This document shows positions 1 through 9,253 of a stretch of 64,000 bases of DNA, one piece after another. Location of the stretch: NCBI RefSeq assembly GCF_016907495.1, contig NZ_JAFBCC010000001.1, positions 1,674,001 through 1,738,000 of the forward strand. The letters are read 5' to 3'. Under the pieces are notes generated by a model. The model was not told the DNA's origin, did not search any database, and worked only from the letters and a program-made list of their open reading frames with translations. This stretch comes from Arthrobacter tumbae (GTDB lineage: Bacteria; Actinomycetota; Actinomycetes; Actinomycetales; Micrococcaceae). Every line of letters starts with the position of its first letter. Within the stretch, counting starts at the first letter, position 1. A program made the position numbers and the translations under genes.

Positions 1-138
1 CGGGAGGTCAGCGCTCAGGATGTAGTGGTCGCCCTCGCGGTACAGGTCCATCGGCATCAGCCGCAGACCTTGGCGCGGATCCAGAAGTGCGCCGGCCACG
101 CGGTCCAGTTCACGGAATGGGTCGAATTTCATTGCCAT
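1..138 (-). CDS. Hsp20/alpha-crystallin small heat shock protein, 5' part
   Basis: Only the first 46 codons are inside the window; the gene runs off the left edge. The N-terminus has the FDPFREL and MPMDLYR segments seen at the start of actinobacterial Hsp20 proteins, just ahead of the alpha-crystallin domain. These are ATP-independent holdases that bind unfolding proteins in the cytoplasm. The ATG at 138 follows a GGGAGTG ribosome site. The upstream region carries CIRCE and HAIR-like operators, which fits a heat shock gene. The alpha-crystallin domain itself cannot be checked here. Confidence 0.88.
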   Translation of the reverse strand, partial: MAMKFDPFRELDRVAGALLDPRQGLRLMPMDLYREGDHYILSADLP

Positions 139-171
139 GATGGTTCACTCCCTATGAGTCGATAATCTTCA

Positions 172-199
172 CTATTAGGGTTGAGTGCGGTTCGCTCAA
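172..199 (-). promoter_or_regulatory. Predicted hsp20 promoter
   Basis: Read on the minus strand, TTGAGC (199-194) and TAATAG (177-172) are separated by 16 bases and lie about 35 bases before the hsp20 start codon. The -35 hexamer is inside the HAIR-like repeat, so a bound repressor would block it. Prediction from sequence only. Confidence 0.55.
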
Positions 200-200
200 C
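180..200. promoter_or_regulatory. HAIR-like operator (HspR type)
   Basis: GTTGAGT, seven bases, then GCTCAAC: an inverted repeat close to the HspR HAIR consensus CTTGAGT-N7-ACTCAAG. It overlaps the predicted -35 of hsp20. HspR is the merR-type repressor of the actinobacterial dnaK regulon; its gene is not in this window. Confidence 0.65.
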
Positions 201-211
201 CTGACAAGAGA

Positions 212-238
212 TTAGCACTCGCATTAGTGGAGTGCTAA
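212..238. promoter_or_regulatory. CIRCE element (HrcA operator)
   Basis: TTAGCACTC, nine bases, GAGTGCTAA: an exact match to the CIRCE consensus, the binding site of the HrcA repressor of heat shock genes. It lies just upstream of the HAIR-like repeat and the hsp20 promoter. hrcA itself is not in the window. Confidence 0.95.
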
Positions 239-275
239 CCGTTTTTGTTCGCTGAAAACGAACTTTTGAAGGCAC

Positions 276-309
276 AAAAAAGCCCGCCCCGCGTGATGCG
301 GGACGGGCT
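276..309 (-). terminator. Rho-independent terminator after tRNA-Val
   Basis: On the minus strand an 11-bp GC-rich stem (GCCCGTCCCGC with GCGGGGCGGGC, one G-T pair) with a 5-base loop is followed by six T. It begins eight bases past the tRNA and separates it from hsp20. Confidence 0.9.
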
Positions 310-316
310 GTCACGG

Positions 317-390
317 TGCCTGCGCGGGGCCTCGATCCCCGGGCCTTCCGCGTGTGAAGCGGATGCTCTACCAGACTGAGCTACACAGGC
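317..390 (-). tRNA. tRNA-Val (anticodon CAC)
   Basis: A 74-nt cloverleaf. The acceptor stem GCCTGTG pairs with CGCAGGC, the D stem is GCTC/GAGC, the anticodon stem TCCGC/GCGGA encloses TTCACAC, and the T stem is CGGGG/CCCCG. Anticodon CAC reads valine GTG codons. CCA is not encoded after the discriminator A. A possible -10 (TAAACT) lies at 411-406. A terminator follows directly. Confidence 0.92.
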
Positions 391-467
391 GAATAGTTCC
401 CAGTCAGTTTAGGTCATGGGTGGACGGATCATGCAAACGCGAAGGCCGGTAGATATTCAGGCAAACA

Positions 468-492
468 CTAAGTAGCCTGACTATTTCAGGCT
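468..492 (+). promoter_or_regulatory. Predicted promoter -10 and inverted repeat before the DUF2630 gene
   Basis: CTAAGTAGCCTGA contains a TAGCCT hexamer (473-478) of the kind used as -10 elsewhere in this window. It overlaps an exact inverted repeat, AGCCTGA (474-480) and TCAGGCT (486-492), that could be an operator. A 13-mer with one change occurs at 36992-37004 before another small acidic protein gene. Confidence 0.4.
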
Positions 493-540
493 GTTCCAGA
501 CGAGATATCCACTTCTCGAAGTCAGCGAAGGAGATTGGTC

Positions 541-786
541 ATGGACGATGAGGACATTCTGGCGCGGATCCAGGCGCTGGTAGACAAGGAACACGAGCTG
601 CGGGATTCACCCTCGGGTGACGATGCTCCAGGCGACGACCGCCGGAGCAGGCTTCGGCGGGTAGAGGAACAACTCGACCAGTGCTGGGACCTGCTGCGTC
701 AGCGGCGGGCCAAGGAAGACGCAGGAGAAAGCCCCCAGGAGGCGGAGCCGCGGCCCATCGACCAGGTTGAGGGCTACCGCCAGTAA
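541..786 (+). CDS. DUF2630 family protein
   Basis: An 81-aa acidic, helical protein matching the DUF2630 family: an N-terminal DDEDILARIQALVD helix, a GDD linker, a second helix with EEQLDQCWDLLRQRRA, and a C-terminal VEGY motif. No biochemical role is known to me for this family. The ATG at 541 is chosen over a TTG at 535 because AAGGAG at 528-533 is then seven bases away. It lies between tRNA-Val (opposite strand) and a flavodoxin-like gene read in the same direction 27 bases on. Confidence 0.88.
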   Translation: MDDEDILARIQALVDKEHELRDSPSGDDAPGDDRRSRLRRVEEQLDQCWDLLRQRRAKEDAGESPQEAEPRPIDQVEGYRQ

Positions 787-813
787 GTACACGACTCTAT
801 GGAAGGAACACCT

Positions 814-1422
814 ATGGACGACCTCAAAGCTTTTGCATTGATCTGTACCCTCACCCCTTCGCCCGACGCCTCGAGCAGTGATGTCATGGCCAACCACATC
901 CTCGGCAAGCTGCAGGAGCAGGGAGTGACGACGTCGTCGGCCCGGGTAGTCGACCACAACGTCGCCCCTGGTGTGCAGATCGACATGGGAAACGGGGATG
1001 AGTGGCCGCAGCTCCGTCAGCAGATCCTCGATGCGGACATCTTCCTCCTGTGCGCACCTATCTGGGTGGGCCACATGAGCAGCCTGGGACAGCGGGTATT
1101 CGAACGGCTGGACGCCGACCTCTCCTCGACTGACGATGAGGGCCGCCCCATCATGTACAACAAGGTTGCCCTGACGGCTGTGGTCGGGAACGAGGACGGC
1201 GCCCACCACGTCACTGCCGAGATGCATCAGGGCCTGAACGACATCGGATTCACCGTCGCTGCGCAAGGTGGCGTCTACTGGGTCGGGGAAGCAATGCAGA
1301 CTGTGGACTTCAAGGATCTGGACAAGGTGCCTGACCCGGTTGCCTCGACGATCTCCGGTATGACCGCAAATGCTGTCCACCTCGCAAAGTCGCTCAAGGT
1401 GGCCCCCTACCCAGCTCCCTAG
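814..1422 (+). CDS. Flavodoxin family protein / NADPH-dependent FMN reductase-like
   Basis: A 202-aa protein with the flavodoxin-like alternating pattern: an early beta strand (ALICTLTPSP), DADIFLLCAPIWVGHMSS where flavodoxin-fold reductases bind FMN, then a strand with VVGNEDGAHH. It probably binds FMN and reduces quinones or similar substrates; the substrate is unknown. The start is ATG 814 because GGAAGGA lies seven bases upstream; an ATG at 799 overlaps that site. A strong hairpin follows the stop. Confidence 0.8.
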   Translation: MDDLKAFALICTLTPSPDASSSDVMANHILGKLQEQGVTTSSARVVDHNVAPGVQIDMGNGDEWPQLRQQILDADIFLLCAPIWVGHMSSLGQRVFERLDADLSSTDDEGRPIMYNKVALTAVVGNEDGAHHVTAEMHQGLNDIGFTVAAQGGVYWVGEAMQTVDFKDLDKVPDPVASTISGMTANAVHLAKSLKVAPYPAP

Positions 1423-1434
1423 CATTGAGTTTGC

Positions 1435-1474
1435 AGGACACGCCCCGAAAGGGGTCCCAAAAGGGGTGTGTCCT
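1435..1474 (+). terminator. Hairpin after the flavodoxin-like gene
   Basis: A 12-bp stem (AGGACACGCCCC with GGGGTGTGTCCT, one G-T pair) encloses a 16-base loop. It starts 13 bases past the stop codon at 1422. No clear T run follows, so this is a probable but weak intrinsic terminator. Confidence 0.55.
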
Positions 1475-1508
1475 GCTCATTCGGTGAAGTCAGCAGAAAA
1501 TAGGCAAC

Positions 1509-2369
1509 ATGGTGAAAGACGACGACGGCGGTGACGCCCGCCGGCGCGAACTCGGCGACAGTTCCGAGCCGGTTGAGGATGAAATCGAGGAATCGTTCGA
1601 CCGCACTGTGGATGAAGGCGCACAGCGCTTGCACAGAACGTTCCCGGACGTCCTGATCACCGGGCTGTTCGGCGGCTTTGAAATAGGCATTGGTGTCATG
1701 GCCTACCTGGCTGTCCTCCACGAGACAGACAACCACCTGCTTGCGGGCATTGCCTTCAGTGCCGGTCTCATCGCGCTGCTGCTTGCCAAGAGTGAGCTGT
1801 TCACTGAAGGATTCCTCGTTCCCATTGCCGCGGTAACGGCCAAGCAGGCCACTGTCGGACAGCTCGGAAAACTGTGGGGCGGCACACTGTTCGCCAACCT
1901 CGTAGGGGGCTGGCTCTTCATGATGCTGGTGATGACGGCCTTTCCCCAGTGGACCGAAACGATCACCACGTCTGCCGAACATTACGCGAACGCAGAGTTG
2001 AGTTGGCAGACTGCGTGCCTTGCGCTGCTCGGTGGAAGCACCATCACACTGATGACCCGCATGCAGCACGGGACGGAGGCCATGAGCGGCAAGCTGGCGG
2101 CCGCCGTCGTTGGTGGTTTCCTGCTGTCCGGGCTGCAGCTCTTCCACTCCATTCTGGACTCGCTGCTGATCTTCGGTGCCATTCAGACCGGAGCCGACAT
2201 CAGCTATCTGGACTGGCTGGGCTGGTTCAGCTACACGGTGGTACTCAACGTCATCGGCGGCATACTGCTGGTAACGGCATTGAGGCTCGTTCGCGACCGG
2301 AAGCTCGTGGAACGTGAGCGGGAGGAAGCCCCGGCAGACCCCAAGGCCCCAGGCAGCGCTCCCGGCTAG
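1509..2369 (+). CDS. Formate/nitrite transporter family protein (YfdC-like)
   Basis: A 286-aa membrane protein with about six hydrophobic segments and an acidic cytoplasmic N-terminus of about 45 residues. It has FNT-family signatures: LFGGFEIGIGV in the first segment, LAKSELFTEGFLVP after the third, and a central GGSTITLMTRMQHGTEA loop. The family forms pentameric channels for small monovalent anions; the YfdC branch has no settled substrate. The gene ends by overlapping the last four bases of a convergent gene. Confidence 0.85.
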   Translation: MVKDDDGGDARRRELGDSSEPVEDEIEESFDRTVDEGAQRLHRTFPDVLITGLFGGFEIGIGVMAYLAVLHETDNHLLAGIAFSAGLIALLLAKSELFTEGFLVPIAAVTAKQATVGQLGKLWGGTLFANLVGGWLFMMLVMTAFPQWTETITTSAEHYANAELSWQTACLALLGGSTITLMTRMQHGTEAMSGKLAAAVVGGFLLSGLQLFHSILDSLLIFGAIQTGADISYLDWLGWFSYTVVLNVIGGILLVTALRLVRDRKLVEREREEAPADPKAPGSAPG

Positions 2370-2614
2370 TGGCGGCGGGCCAGCCAACCCAGCGTCAGTG
2401 TGCCCATGGTCCGGCGGAAACCGCTGTCACCCTCAGCCAGCTCCAGCGCGGCCCACACCATCAGGCACGCGGTGCTCGCGGCCGACAGCGCCTGCCGGTT
2501 CTTCTCGTCCAGTGCCATCATCGAACCGATACCCAGCAGTGCCCACCCCACGATGGGGGCATTGGGCCGCTTTGCCAGGGTCTGCTGTCCGAAGTCGTTC
2601 CTGATGAATCCCAT
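2366..2614 (-). CDS. Small hypothetical membrane protein linked to ku
   Basis: An 82-aa protein with two hydrophobic stretches, roughly residues 19-36 and 42-60, and basic ends. I do not recognise a named family. Its ATG shares one base with the ku stop codon (TAATG at 2616-2612), so it is translationally coupled to ku and probably in the same transcript. Its 3' end overlaps the convergent FNT gene by four bases. A role in end joining is suggested only by position. Confidence 0.7.
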   Translation of the reverse strand: MGFIRNDFGQQTLAKRPNAPIVGWALLGIGSMMALDEKNRQALSAASTACLMVWAALELAEGDSGFRRTMGTLTLGWLARRH

Positions 2615-3456
2615 TACGCGCCTTTCTTCGATGCTGATTTAGCGGGCTTGCTGGCTCCCGAGGAGCCCTTTTTCTCCCGGTTCTTTTCCACGCTCCGGCG
2701 GAGGGCCTCCATGAGGTCGAGGACATTTCCGCCCTCTTCTTCCCCGGTCTCGCCGAAGGTCTCGTCAGTGTCCAGGGCCTCACCCTTCTCGAGTTTCGCC
2801 TCGATGAGCGTGCGCAGCTGTTCCTGGTAGTCGTCCTTGAAATTCTCGGGATCAAAATCCGAGGAGAACGACTCAACAAGGGCCGCTGACATCTCCTTCT
2901 CCTTGGCGGAGATGCGCACCTTCTCATCGAGCGACGGGAACGTGGCCTCACGCACCTCGTCCTGCCACAGGAGGGTCTGGATCATCAGGACATCCCCGCG
3001 TACCCGCAGCGCCGCCAGCCGCGACTTCTGCCGCAGCGAGAACTGCACGATCGCCGTCCGGTCCGTCTCCTCGAGCGTGCGCCGGAGCAGCACATACGCC
3101 TTCGTTGATTTGGAGTCGGGCTCAAGGTAGTAGGCGCGGTCGAGCATGATCGGATCGATCTGGTCGCTGGGAACAAACTCGACCACCTCGATCTCGCGGC
3201 TCTTTTCCACCGGAAGGGACGCAAGGTCTTCGCTCGTGAGCACAACGGTGCGCTCGCCGTCGTCGTACGCCTTGTCAATGTTCTTGTACTCGACGATCTC
3301 GCCGCAGATCTCACAGCGCCGCTGGTAGCGGATGCGGCCGCCGTCCTTGTCATGGACCTGATGGAGGCTGATGTCGTGGTCCTCGGTGGCGCTGTAGACC
3401 TTGACCGGCACGTTGACCAGCCCAAACGCTACTGCGCCTTTCCAGATGGCTCTCAT
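2614..3456 (-). CDS. ku: Ku DNA end-binding protein (NHEJ)
   Basis: A 280-aa bacterial Ku. It opens with MRAIWKGAVAFGLVNVPVK, the hallmark N-terminus of the Ku beta-barrel, and includes a CEICGE pair of cysteines near residue 48. The last 25 or so residues are lysine-rich, the part known in mycobacterial Ku to support DNA binding and contact with LigD. Ku homodimers ring broken DNA ends and recruit LigD, whose gene starts 570 bases away on the other strand. Length fits the family. The short divergent region with the next gene (46 bases) holds both promoters. Confidence 0.97.
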   Translation of the reverse strand: MRAIWKGAVAFGLVNVPVKVYSATEDHDISLHQVHDKDGGRIRYQRRCEICGEIVEYKNIDKAYDDGERTVVLTSEDLASLPVEKSREIEVVEFVPSDQIDPIMLDRAYYLEPDSKSTKAYVLLRRTLEETDRTAIVQFSLRQKSRLAALRVRGDVLMIQTLLWQDEVREATFPSLDEKVRISAKEKEMSAALVESFSSDFDPENFKDDYQEQLRTLIEAKLEKGEALDTDETFGETGEEEGGNVLDLMEALRRSVEKNREKKGSSGASKPAKSASKKGA

Positions 3457-3489
3457 GTTCCTAGTGAACCAGTGTTGCCCGTGCCGGTC

Positions 3490-3495
3490 TACGAT
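3490..3495 (+). promoter_or_regulatory. Leaderless-type -10 (TACGAT) for the SRPBCC gene
   Basis: TACGAT sits seven bases before the GTG at 3503, with no Shine-Dalgarno between, the usual geometry of an actinobacterial leaderless transcript. Confidence 0.5.
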
Positions 3496-3502
3496 TGCTT
3501 AG

Positions 3503-3985
3503 GTGAACTCCGAACCGATGGTTACCAAAACGCTTGCCGATGGAGAACCTGCCCTGTGGTTCGAGATGCGCTTCAACGCGCCGGCCCGGGTGCTGTGGAA
3601 GCATTTGGTCGATCCCGCGAAGCTCAAGTACTGGTTCCCGTGCGAGCTGGACATCCTGCCGCGTCCCGGCGCGGTGGTCACCTTCACGTTCCCCAGCCAG
3701 CGACCCATGGAGGGCACGGTCCTGGAGGCGGAAAAGCCGCGGCTGCTCGCTTACACCTGGGATGAGGAAGTTTTGCGCTGGGAAATCGAGGACGACGACG
3801 ACGGCGGCAGCCTGCTCACCCTCACCAACACCCTGGCGGAGGGTCAGGACATCGCCCGCTCGGCGGCCGGCTGGCACCTGACGCTCATGGGCCTGGACGA
3901 CTACCTGAATGAACGGTCCCTCGGGCAGGACCCGGCACTCTGGGATCAGTACGTGGCTCGGTATGAGGACCAGCTCGGCGCCTGA
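3503..3985 (+). CDS. SRPBCC / AHSA1-type START-like protein
   Basis: A 160-aa protein of the activator-of-Hsp90-ATPase-like START fold: FNAPARVLWKHLVDP in the first helix, then LKYWFP, a beta-rich middle ending in LLAYTWDEEVLRWEI, and a long final helix with GWHLTLMGLDDYL. Such proteins bind hydrophobic ligands in a deep pocket; the ligand cannot be told from sequence. GTG 3503 is preferred because of the -10 seven bases upstream; ATG 3518 is an alternative. It lies between ku and ligD and is 40 bases before ligD. Confidence 0.85.
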   Translation: MNSEPMVTKTLADGEPALWFEMRFNAPARVLWKHLVDPAKLKYWFPCELDILPRPGAVVTFTFPSQRPMEGTVLEAEKPRLLAYTWDEEVLRWEIEDDDDGGSLLTLTNTLAEGQDIARSAAGWHLTLMGLDDYLNERSLGQDPALWDQYVARYEDQLGA

Positions 3986-4025
3986 GCCACTGGCGTAATC
4001 GCCGCATCCCTACAAGACTGGGCAA

Positions 4026-6479
4026 ATGGCGACGGGCAGCGCACAGCAGACGGTTACCGTCGATGGGCGCCGCCTGAAACTGACCAGCCTCGAACGCGTG
4101 ATGTATCCGGAAACGGGAACCACGAAGGCTGACGTGCTGGCCTATTACGCCGCCGTCGCCGACTGTCTGATTCCGCATGCACGCAACCGCCCGGTTACCC
4201 GCAAACGGTGGGTCAACGGCGTCGGCACCGAGGATTCACCGGGCGAAGTGTTCTTCCAGAAGAACCTCGACAAGTCGGCGCCGTCGTGGATCGAGCGCCA
4301 CGGGATCGAGCACAGCGACCACACCAACGTGTATCCGATGCTCAATGACCTCGCCACCCTGACGTGGCTGGGGCAGATCTCCGCCCTCGAGATCCACGTT
4401 CCGCAGTGGCAGTTCGGCACGGGCGGGGAGCTCAATAACCCGGACCGGATGGTGTTGGACCTTGATCCGGGGCCCGGTGCTTCCCTTCCCGAATGTGCCG
4501 AGGTGGCGCGGCTCGCCCGGGAGATCCTGAACGACATGGGCCTGGATCCGCGTCCGGTGACGAGTGGGTCAAAGGGGATCCATCTGTACGCGGCGCTGGA
4601 CCGGAAACAGACCTCGGATCAGGTATCCGCCGTCGCGAAGGAACTGGCTCGTATCCTCGAGGCTGATCACCCGGAGCTGGTGGTCAGCGATATGAAGAAG
4701 TCCTTGCGCGGCGGGAAGGTGCTCCTGGACTGGAGCCAGAACCACCGGAACAAGACCACCATCACGCCGTACTCGCTTCGGGGGAAGGCCCGCCCCATGG
4801 TCGCGGCGCCGCGCACCTGGGAAGAACTCGACGATCCGGACCTGGCCCACGTCGACTACGAACAGGTGATTCAGCGCATCCACGAGCACGGCGACCTGTT
4901 GGCCGACATGGATCGCGGGCAGGCTGACGTTGAGGCAATCTCCCCGAACTCACAGCACGACGACGACGGCCGGGACCGGCTGCACACCTACCGTTCCATG
5001 CGGGACGCCTCGAAGACGCCGGAACCCGTCCCGGATGTGGTGGGGGAGCCGGGCGGAAACAGCTTCGTCATTCAGGAACACCACGCGCGGCGGCTGCACT
5101 ATGACTTCCGGCTGGAGCGCGACGGGGTCCTGGTTTCCTGGGCCATCCCCAAGGGACCGCCGACGTCCACGGGCGAGAACCACCTCGCCGTCCAGACCGA
5201 GGACCATCCGCTGGATTACGGCTCCTTCGAGGGAACTATCCCCAAGGGCGAGTACGGGGGAGGCGAGGTCTACATCTGGGACTCGGGGACGTACGATGCC
5301 GAGAAATGGCGGCCGGGAAAGGAAGTCATCTGCACGCTGCAGGGCCGGAAGGACGGCGGCCTGGCCAAGGGAGGCAACGCGGTTCGGCGGTTCGCCCTCA
5401 TCCACACCGGCGGCGCGACAGACTCGGCTGAGAAGAACTGGCTCATCCACCTGATGAAGGAGCAGCCCGGCCAGCCGTCACCGCCGGCGTTCCTACCGCG
5501 GGCCGCTGAGGACCTGCCCATGCCGAAACCGATGCTGGCCACAACGGGAGCTCCGGGACTGTTGCGCTCCGAGGAAGACTGGGCGTTCGAGATGAAGTGG
5601 GACGGCATCCGCGCGGTGGCCACCGTGACGCCGGAGGGAACCCGCCTGCTGAGCCGCAACGGGAATGACCTGACCAAGGCGTACCCGGAGCTGGCTGATC
5701 TCGGCAGCTACGTCAACGCGGAGCAGGCGGTGCTTGACGGCGAGATCGTTGCCATCAACAAGGCCGGCCGTCCGGACTTCGGCTTGCTGCAGGGGCGCAT
5801 GAACCTGACCAAGCAGTCGGACATCGAAGCGGCCCGGAGACGGACGCCGGTTCACTTCCTGCTGTTCGACCTGCTGCATCTGGACGGCAACTCGCTTCTG
5901 GACCTTGGGTACTCCCAGCGCCGCGAGGTACTTGAGCAGGCGGTGGACGCACCCGACGACGGCCACATCCAGGTGCCGCCCGCCCTCGACGCGACGCTCG
6001 ACGAGGCAATTGACGCCAGCAAGGAGCTCGGCCTCGAAGGCATCATGGCCAAACGGGTAAACAGCACCTACTCGCCGGGCCGACGCTCGGAATCGTGGGT
6101 GAAGATCAAGCACGCGTTGACGCAGGAAGTGGTGGTAGTTGGTTGGCGGCCGGGCAAGGGCAGCCGGGCGCACAAGGTCGGTTCGCTGCTCGTGGCCATT
6201 CCCGACGGCGTGGACCTGAAGTACATCGGCCGGGTGGGTTCAGGCCTGACGGAGCGTGAACTGGCGGAGATCGGGTCCCGGCTGAAGAAGATGGGCCGCA
6301 AAACCGCACCGCTCGACGACGTTCCTGCCCCCGATGCGTCCGACGCACGCTGGGTCCGGCCGGCGCTGGTCGGAGAGGTGCAGTTCAGCGAACGCACCTC
6401 CGGCGGCAAGTTGCGCCACCCGGTTTGGCGGGGGTGGCGGCCGGACAAGAAGCCGTCCGACGTCATCGTCGACATCTGA
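4026..6479 (+). CDS. ligD: Multifunctional ATP-dependent DNA ligase LigD (POL-PE-LIG)
   Basis: An 817-aa three-domain NHEJ enzyme in the mycobacterial domain order. Residues about 1-300 are the primase-like polymerase with metal-binding Asp145 and Asp147 in LDLDPGPG. About 330-480 is the 3'-phosphoesterase with His352, His358, Asp360 and Arg362, matching the known catalytic set. From about 505 comes the ATP-dependent ligase with nucleophile Lys524 in EMKWDGIR and RNG, GEIV and KIKHAL motifs. All key residues are present, so it should be active in filling, cleaning and sealing Ku-bound ends. AAGACT six bases before the ATG suggests a weakly led or leaderless start. Confidence 0.97.
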   Translation: MATGSAQQTVTVDGRRLKLTSLERVMYPETGTTKADVLAYYAAVADCLIPHARNRPVTRKRWVNGVGTEDSPGEVFFQKNLDKSAPSWIERHGIEHSDHTNVYPMLNDLATLTWLGQISALEIHVPQWQFGTGGELNNPDRMVLDLDPGPGASLPECAEVARLAREILNDMGLDPRPVTSGSKGIHLYAALDRKQTSDQVSAVAKELARILEADHPELVVSDMKKSLRGGKVLLDWSQNHRNKTTITPYSLRGKARPMVAAPRTWEELDDPDLAHVDYEQVIQRIHEHGDLLADMDRGQADVEAISPNSQHDDDGRDRLHTYRSMRDASKTPEPVPDVVGEPGGNSFVIQEHHARRLHYDFRLERDGVLVSWAIPKGPPTSTGENHLAVQTEDHPLDYGSFEGTIPKGEYGGGEVYIWDSGTYDAEKWRPGKEVICTLQGRKDGGLAKGGNAVRRFALIHTGGATDSAEKNWLIHLMKEQPGQPSPPAFLPRAAEDLPMPKPMLATTGAPGLLRSEEDWAFEMKWDGIRAVATVTPEGTRLLSRNGNDLTKAYPELADLGSYVNAEQAVLDGEIVAINKAGRPDFGLLQGRMNLTKQSDIEAARRRTPVHFLLFDLLHLDGNSLLDLGYSQRREVLEQAVDAPDDGHIQVPPALDATLDEAIDASKELGLEGIMAKRVNSTYSPGRRSESWVKIKHALTQEVVVVGWRPGKGSRAHKVGSLLVAIPDGVDLKYIGRVGSGLTERELAEIGSRLKKMGRKTAPLDDVPAPDASDARWVRPALVGEVQFSERTSGGKLRHPVWRGWRPDKKPSDVIVDI

Positions 6480-6519
6480 ATCTGAGTCCCGGTCGATGCG
6501 ATCAAGGAAAGAGGCAACT

Positions 6520-8895
6520 ATGCAGATTGACCAGCTCGACGCCTGGTGGAGGGCCGCCAATTACCTGTCCGTCGGCCAAATCTACCTGCGGGACAACCCG
6601 CTCCTGCGCCGGCCGCTGCGCCGGGAGGACGTGAAGGAGCGCCTGCTCGGACACTGGGGAACCACTCCCGGCCTGAATTTCATCTACGCCCACCTGAACC
6701 GGATCATCACCGAGCGCCGGCAGGAGATGCTCTTCATCACCGGCCCCGGCCATGGCGGTCCCGCGAACGTCGCCAACGCGTGGCTTGAGGGAACCTACAC
6801 GGAAACCTACAGTCACGTGGGCGCGGACGAGGCGGGCCTGAAGGAGCTGTTCAAACAGTTCAGCTACCCCGGCGGGATTCCGTCCCACGCCGCGCCCGAA
6901 ACGCCGGGTTCCATCAACGAGGGCGGCGAACTGGGCTACTCACTCGCCCACGCATACGGTGCGGTCTTTGACAATCCCCACCTGATTGCTGCCTGCGTGA
7001 TCGGCGACGGCGAGGCAGAAACCGGTCCGCTGGCCGCGAGCTGGCACTCGAACAGCTTTCTGGACGCCAGGCACGACGGCGCGGTGCTGCCGATCCTGCA
7101 CCTGAACGGCTACAAGATCGCCAACCCCACCATCCTGTCCCGGATGCCCGAGGCGCAGCTGGAGCAGTTGATGCGCGGCTATGGCTACGAGCCGCACTTC
7201 GTCACCGTTACCGACCCACACGCGACGGAGCAGGCACACCGGGATTTCGCCGAGGTGCTGGACACCTGCCTCGCGAGGATCTCCGACGTGCAGGCCGCGG
7301 CTCGCCAGGAGCCGCGCGCCGGAACAGAATACGCGCCGTGGCCCATGATCGTGCTGCGCTCGCCGAAGGGCTGGACGGGCCCGGCGACTGTGGACGGCAA
7401 GCAGGTAGAGGGCACCTGGCGGGCGCACCAGGTTCCGCTGTCAGGAGTGCACGACGACGACGCACACCTTCAGCAGCTCGAGGAATGGATGCGCTCCTAC
7501 CGCGCTGAGGAGCTTTTCGCCGAGGACGGCACGCTGAGGAAAGAGGTAGCTGCTCAAGCGCCTCCGGGAGACCTGCGCATGAGCGCCACGCCGTACGCCA
7601 ACGGCGGCCGGCTCCTGCAGGACCTCAAGCTGCCCACCTACGGGGACCACGCCGTCGTCGTTCATGAACCGGGACAGGAAAAGGTGAGCCCCATGCTCAC
7701 CGCAGGCGGCTATCTGCGGGAGATCATCCGGCTGAACCCGGAGAACTTCCGGCTCTTCGGACCGGATGAAACCGCCTCGAACCGCCTGCAGGACGTCTAC
7801 GACGTCACCGACAAGGCATGGCAGCAACGGATTGACGACGTCGACGAGCACCTTGCGCGCTCAGGCCGCGTCCTTGAGGTCCTCAGTGAGCACCTGTGCC
7901 AGGGCTGGCTCGAGGGATACCTGCTGACGGGGCGCCACGGTGTGTTCAACTGCTACGAGGCGTTTGTGCACATCGTCGATTCGATGTTCAACCAGCACGC
8001 CAAGTGGCTGAAGGTGCATCAGGACCTGCCGTGGCGGCAGCCGATCGCCTCGCTGAACTACATGCTCTCCAGCCACGTGTGGCAGCAGGACCACAACGGG
8101 TTCTCGCATCAGGATCCCGGGTTCATCGACCATGTGGTCAACAAGAAGGCGGACGTCATCCGCGTCTACCTCCCGCCGGACGCCAACACCATGCTCGCAG
8201 TCACTGAGCACTGCCTCCAGACGCGCGACCGGGTGAACGTGATCGTCACGGGCAAGCAGCCGACCATGACGTGGCTCGGACCCGGGGAGGCCCGCCTGCA
8301 CGTCGAGCGGGGTATCGGGGTCTGGGACTTCGCGGGAAGTGAGGATCCGCGCGGAGGGCAGGATCCCGACGTCGTACTGGGGTGTGCAGGAGATGTGCCG
8401 ACGGTGGAGGTGGTGGCCGCCGCGAACTTGCTCAAGGACACGCTGCCGGCGCTGAAAGTGCGCGTGGTGAACGTGGTGGACCTGATGCGGCTCCAGGACG
8501 ATGCCGAACATCCGCATGGGTTGCCCGCGCGGGACTTCGACACCCTCTTCACCCGCGACCGCCCCGTCATCTTCGCCTACCACGGCTACCCGTGGCTGAT
8601 CCACCGGCTGACGTACCGGCGTACCAACCACGACAACATCCACGTGCGCGGCTACAAGGAGGAGGGGACCACCACCACGCCGTTCGACATGGCCATGCTG
8701 AACCAGATCGACCGGTATCAGCTGGCGATGGACGTGATCGACCGGGTGCCGTCGCTTCGCTCCACGCAGGCGGGGCTGCGGCAGCACCTTCAGGACGAGC
8801 GGCAGCGGGCCTGGCAGTACACGCGTGATGTCGGCAAGGACATCGACGCCGTGACCGGCTGGATGCTGGAGGAGGCTTCGCCCGACGACGCCTGA
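6520..8895 (+). CDS. xfp: Xylulose-5-phosphate/fructose-6-phosphate phosphoketolase
   Basis: A 791-aa thiamine diphosphate enzyme that splits xylulose 5-phosphate (and often fructose 6-phosphate) with phosphate into acetyl phosphate and an aldose phosphate. Visible signatures: [11 protein letters not shown] near residue 73, [15 protein letters not shown] (ThDP/Mg site), [10 protein letters not shown] in the middle domain and RVVNVVDLM in the C-terminal part. ATG 6520 follows AAGGAAAGAGG and gives the family length; the open frame extends 62 codons further upstream into ligD without support. No acetate kinase or phosphotransacetylase gene is nearby. Confidence 0.96.
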   Translation: MQIDQLDAWWRAANYLSVGQIYLRDNPLLRRPLRREDVKERLLGHWGTTPGLNFIYAHLNRIITERRQEMLFITGPGHGGPANVANAWLEGTYTETYSHVGADEAGLKELFKQFSYPGGIPSHAAPETPGSINEGGELGYSLAHAYGAVFDNPHLIAACVIGDGEAETGPLAASWHSNSFLDARHDGAVLPILHLNGYKIANPTILSRMPEAQLEQLMRGYGYEPHFVTVTDPHATEQAHRDFAEVLDTCLARISDVQAAARQEPRAGTEYAPWPMIVLRSPKGWTGPATVDGKQVEGTWRAHQVPLSGVHDDDAHLQQLEEWMRSYRAEELFAEDGTLRKEVAAQAPPGDLRMSATPYANGGRLLQDLKLPTYGDHAVVVHEPGQEKVSPMLTAGGYLREIIRLNPENFRLFGPDETASNRLQDVYDVTDKAWQQRIDDVDEHLARSGRVLEVLSEHLCQGWLEGYLLTGRHGVFNCYEAFVHIVDSMFNQHAKWLKVHQDLPWRQPIASLNYMLSSHVWQQDHNGFSHQDPGFIDHVVNKKADVIRVYLPPDANTMLAVTEHCLQTRDRVNVIVTGKQPTMTWLGPGEARLHVERGIGVWDFAGSEDPRGGQDPDVVLGCAGDVPTVEVVAAANLLKDTLPALKVRVVNVVDLMRLQDDAEHPHGLPARDFDTLFTRDRPVIFAYHGYPWLIHRLTYRRTNHDNIHVRGYKEEGTTTTPFDMAMLNQIDRYQLAMDVIDRVPSLRSTQAGLRQHLQDERQRAWQYTRDVGKDIDAVTGWMLEEASPDDA

Positions 8896-8948
8896 TTCCC
8901 GTGCGGGCACACACAAATCCCAAGTTGCCGCGGGTACGAATAAGTGTT

Positions 8949-9149
8949 ATGAGCACGATCCAGGTAACGCAGACCGCTACGGCGGATGAATCAAGCATTC
9001 TGGTGGCCGCCCGCCGTGCCGTGACGGACGCACTCTACGACCTCGAACTGGCTTGGCGGAACCCTCGTCCCGATGCCGTGGTGGCAGCTGCCCGACGCCA
9101 GCTTGCAGCTGCCGAGAGCTGGGCTGACGCCCGGCGCGAAGGCGCCTGA
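8949..9149 (+). CDS. Small hypothetical protein
   Basis: A 66-aa protein, mostly predicted helix, with an AARRAVTDALYDLELAW segment and an Ala-rich AAARRQLAAAESWADARR tail. No family recognised. It has no Shine-Dalgarno; TACGAA at 8935-8940 lies eight bases before the ATG, so translation may be leaderless. Codon third positions are GC-rich like real genes here. Function unknown. Confidence 0.6.
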   Translation: MSTIQVTQTATADESSILVAARRAVTDALYDLELAWRNPRPDAVVAAARRQLAAAESWADARREGA

Positions 9150-9209
9150 GAATCACCGGCTGTCCACAGCGGCTGATGTTCTCCTACCCCATCGTGTAGC
9201 GTCTGTGCT

Positions 9210-9222
9210 GGCGGTAACCGCC
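9210..9222. promoter_or_regulatory. Perfect palindrome upstream of the flotillin gene
   Basis: GGCGGT-A-ACCGCC, six-base arms around one base, lies 31 bases before the GTG start and just after a possible -10 (TAGCGT, 9197-9202). The position suits an operator; no regulator is identified. Confidence 0.35.
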
Positions 9223-9253
9223 GTCACATATCAGTCCTATATATGGGGGAACT

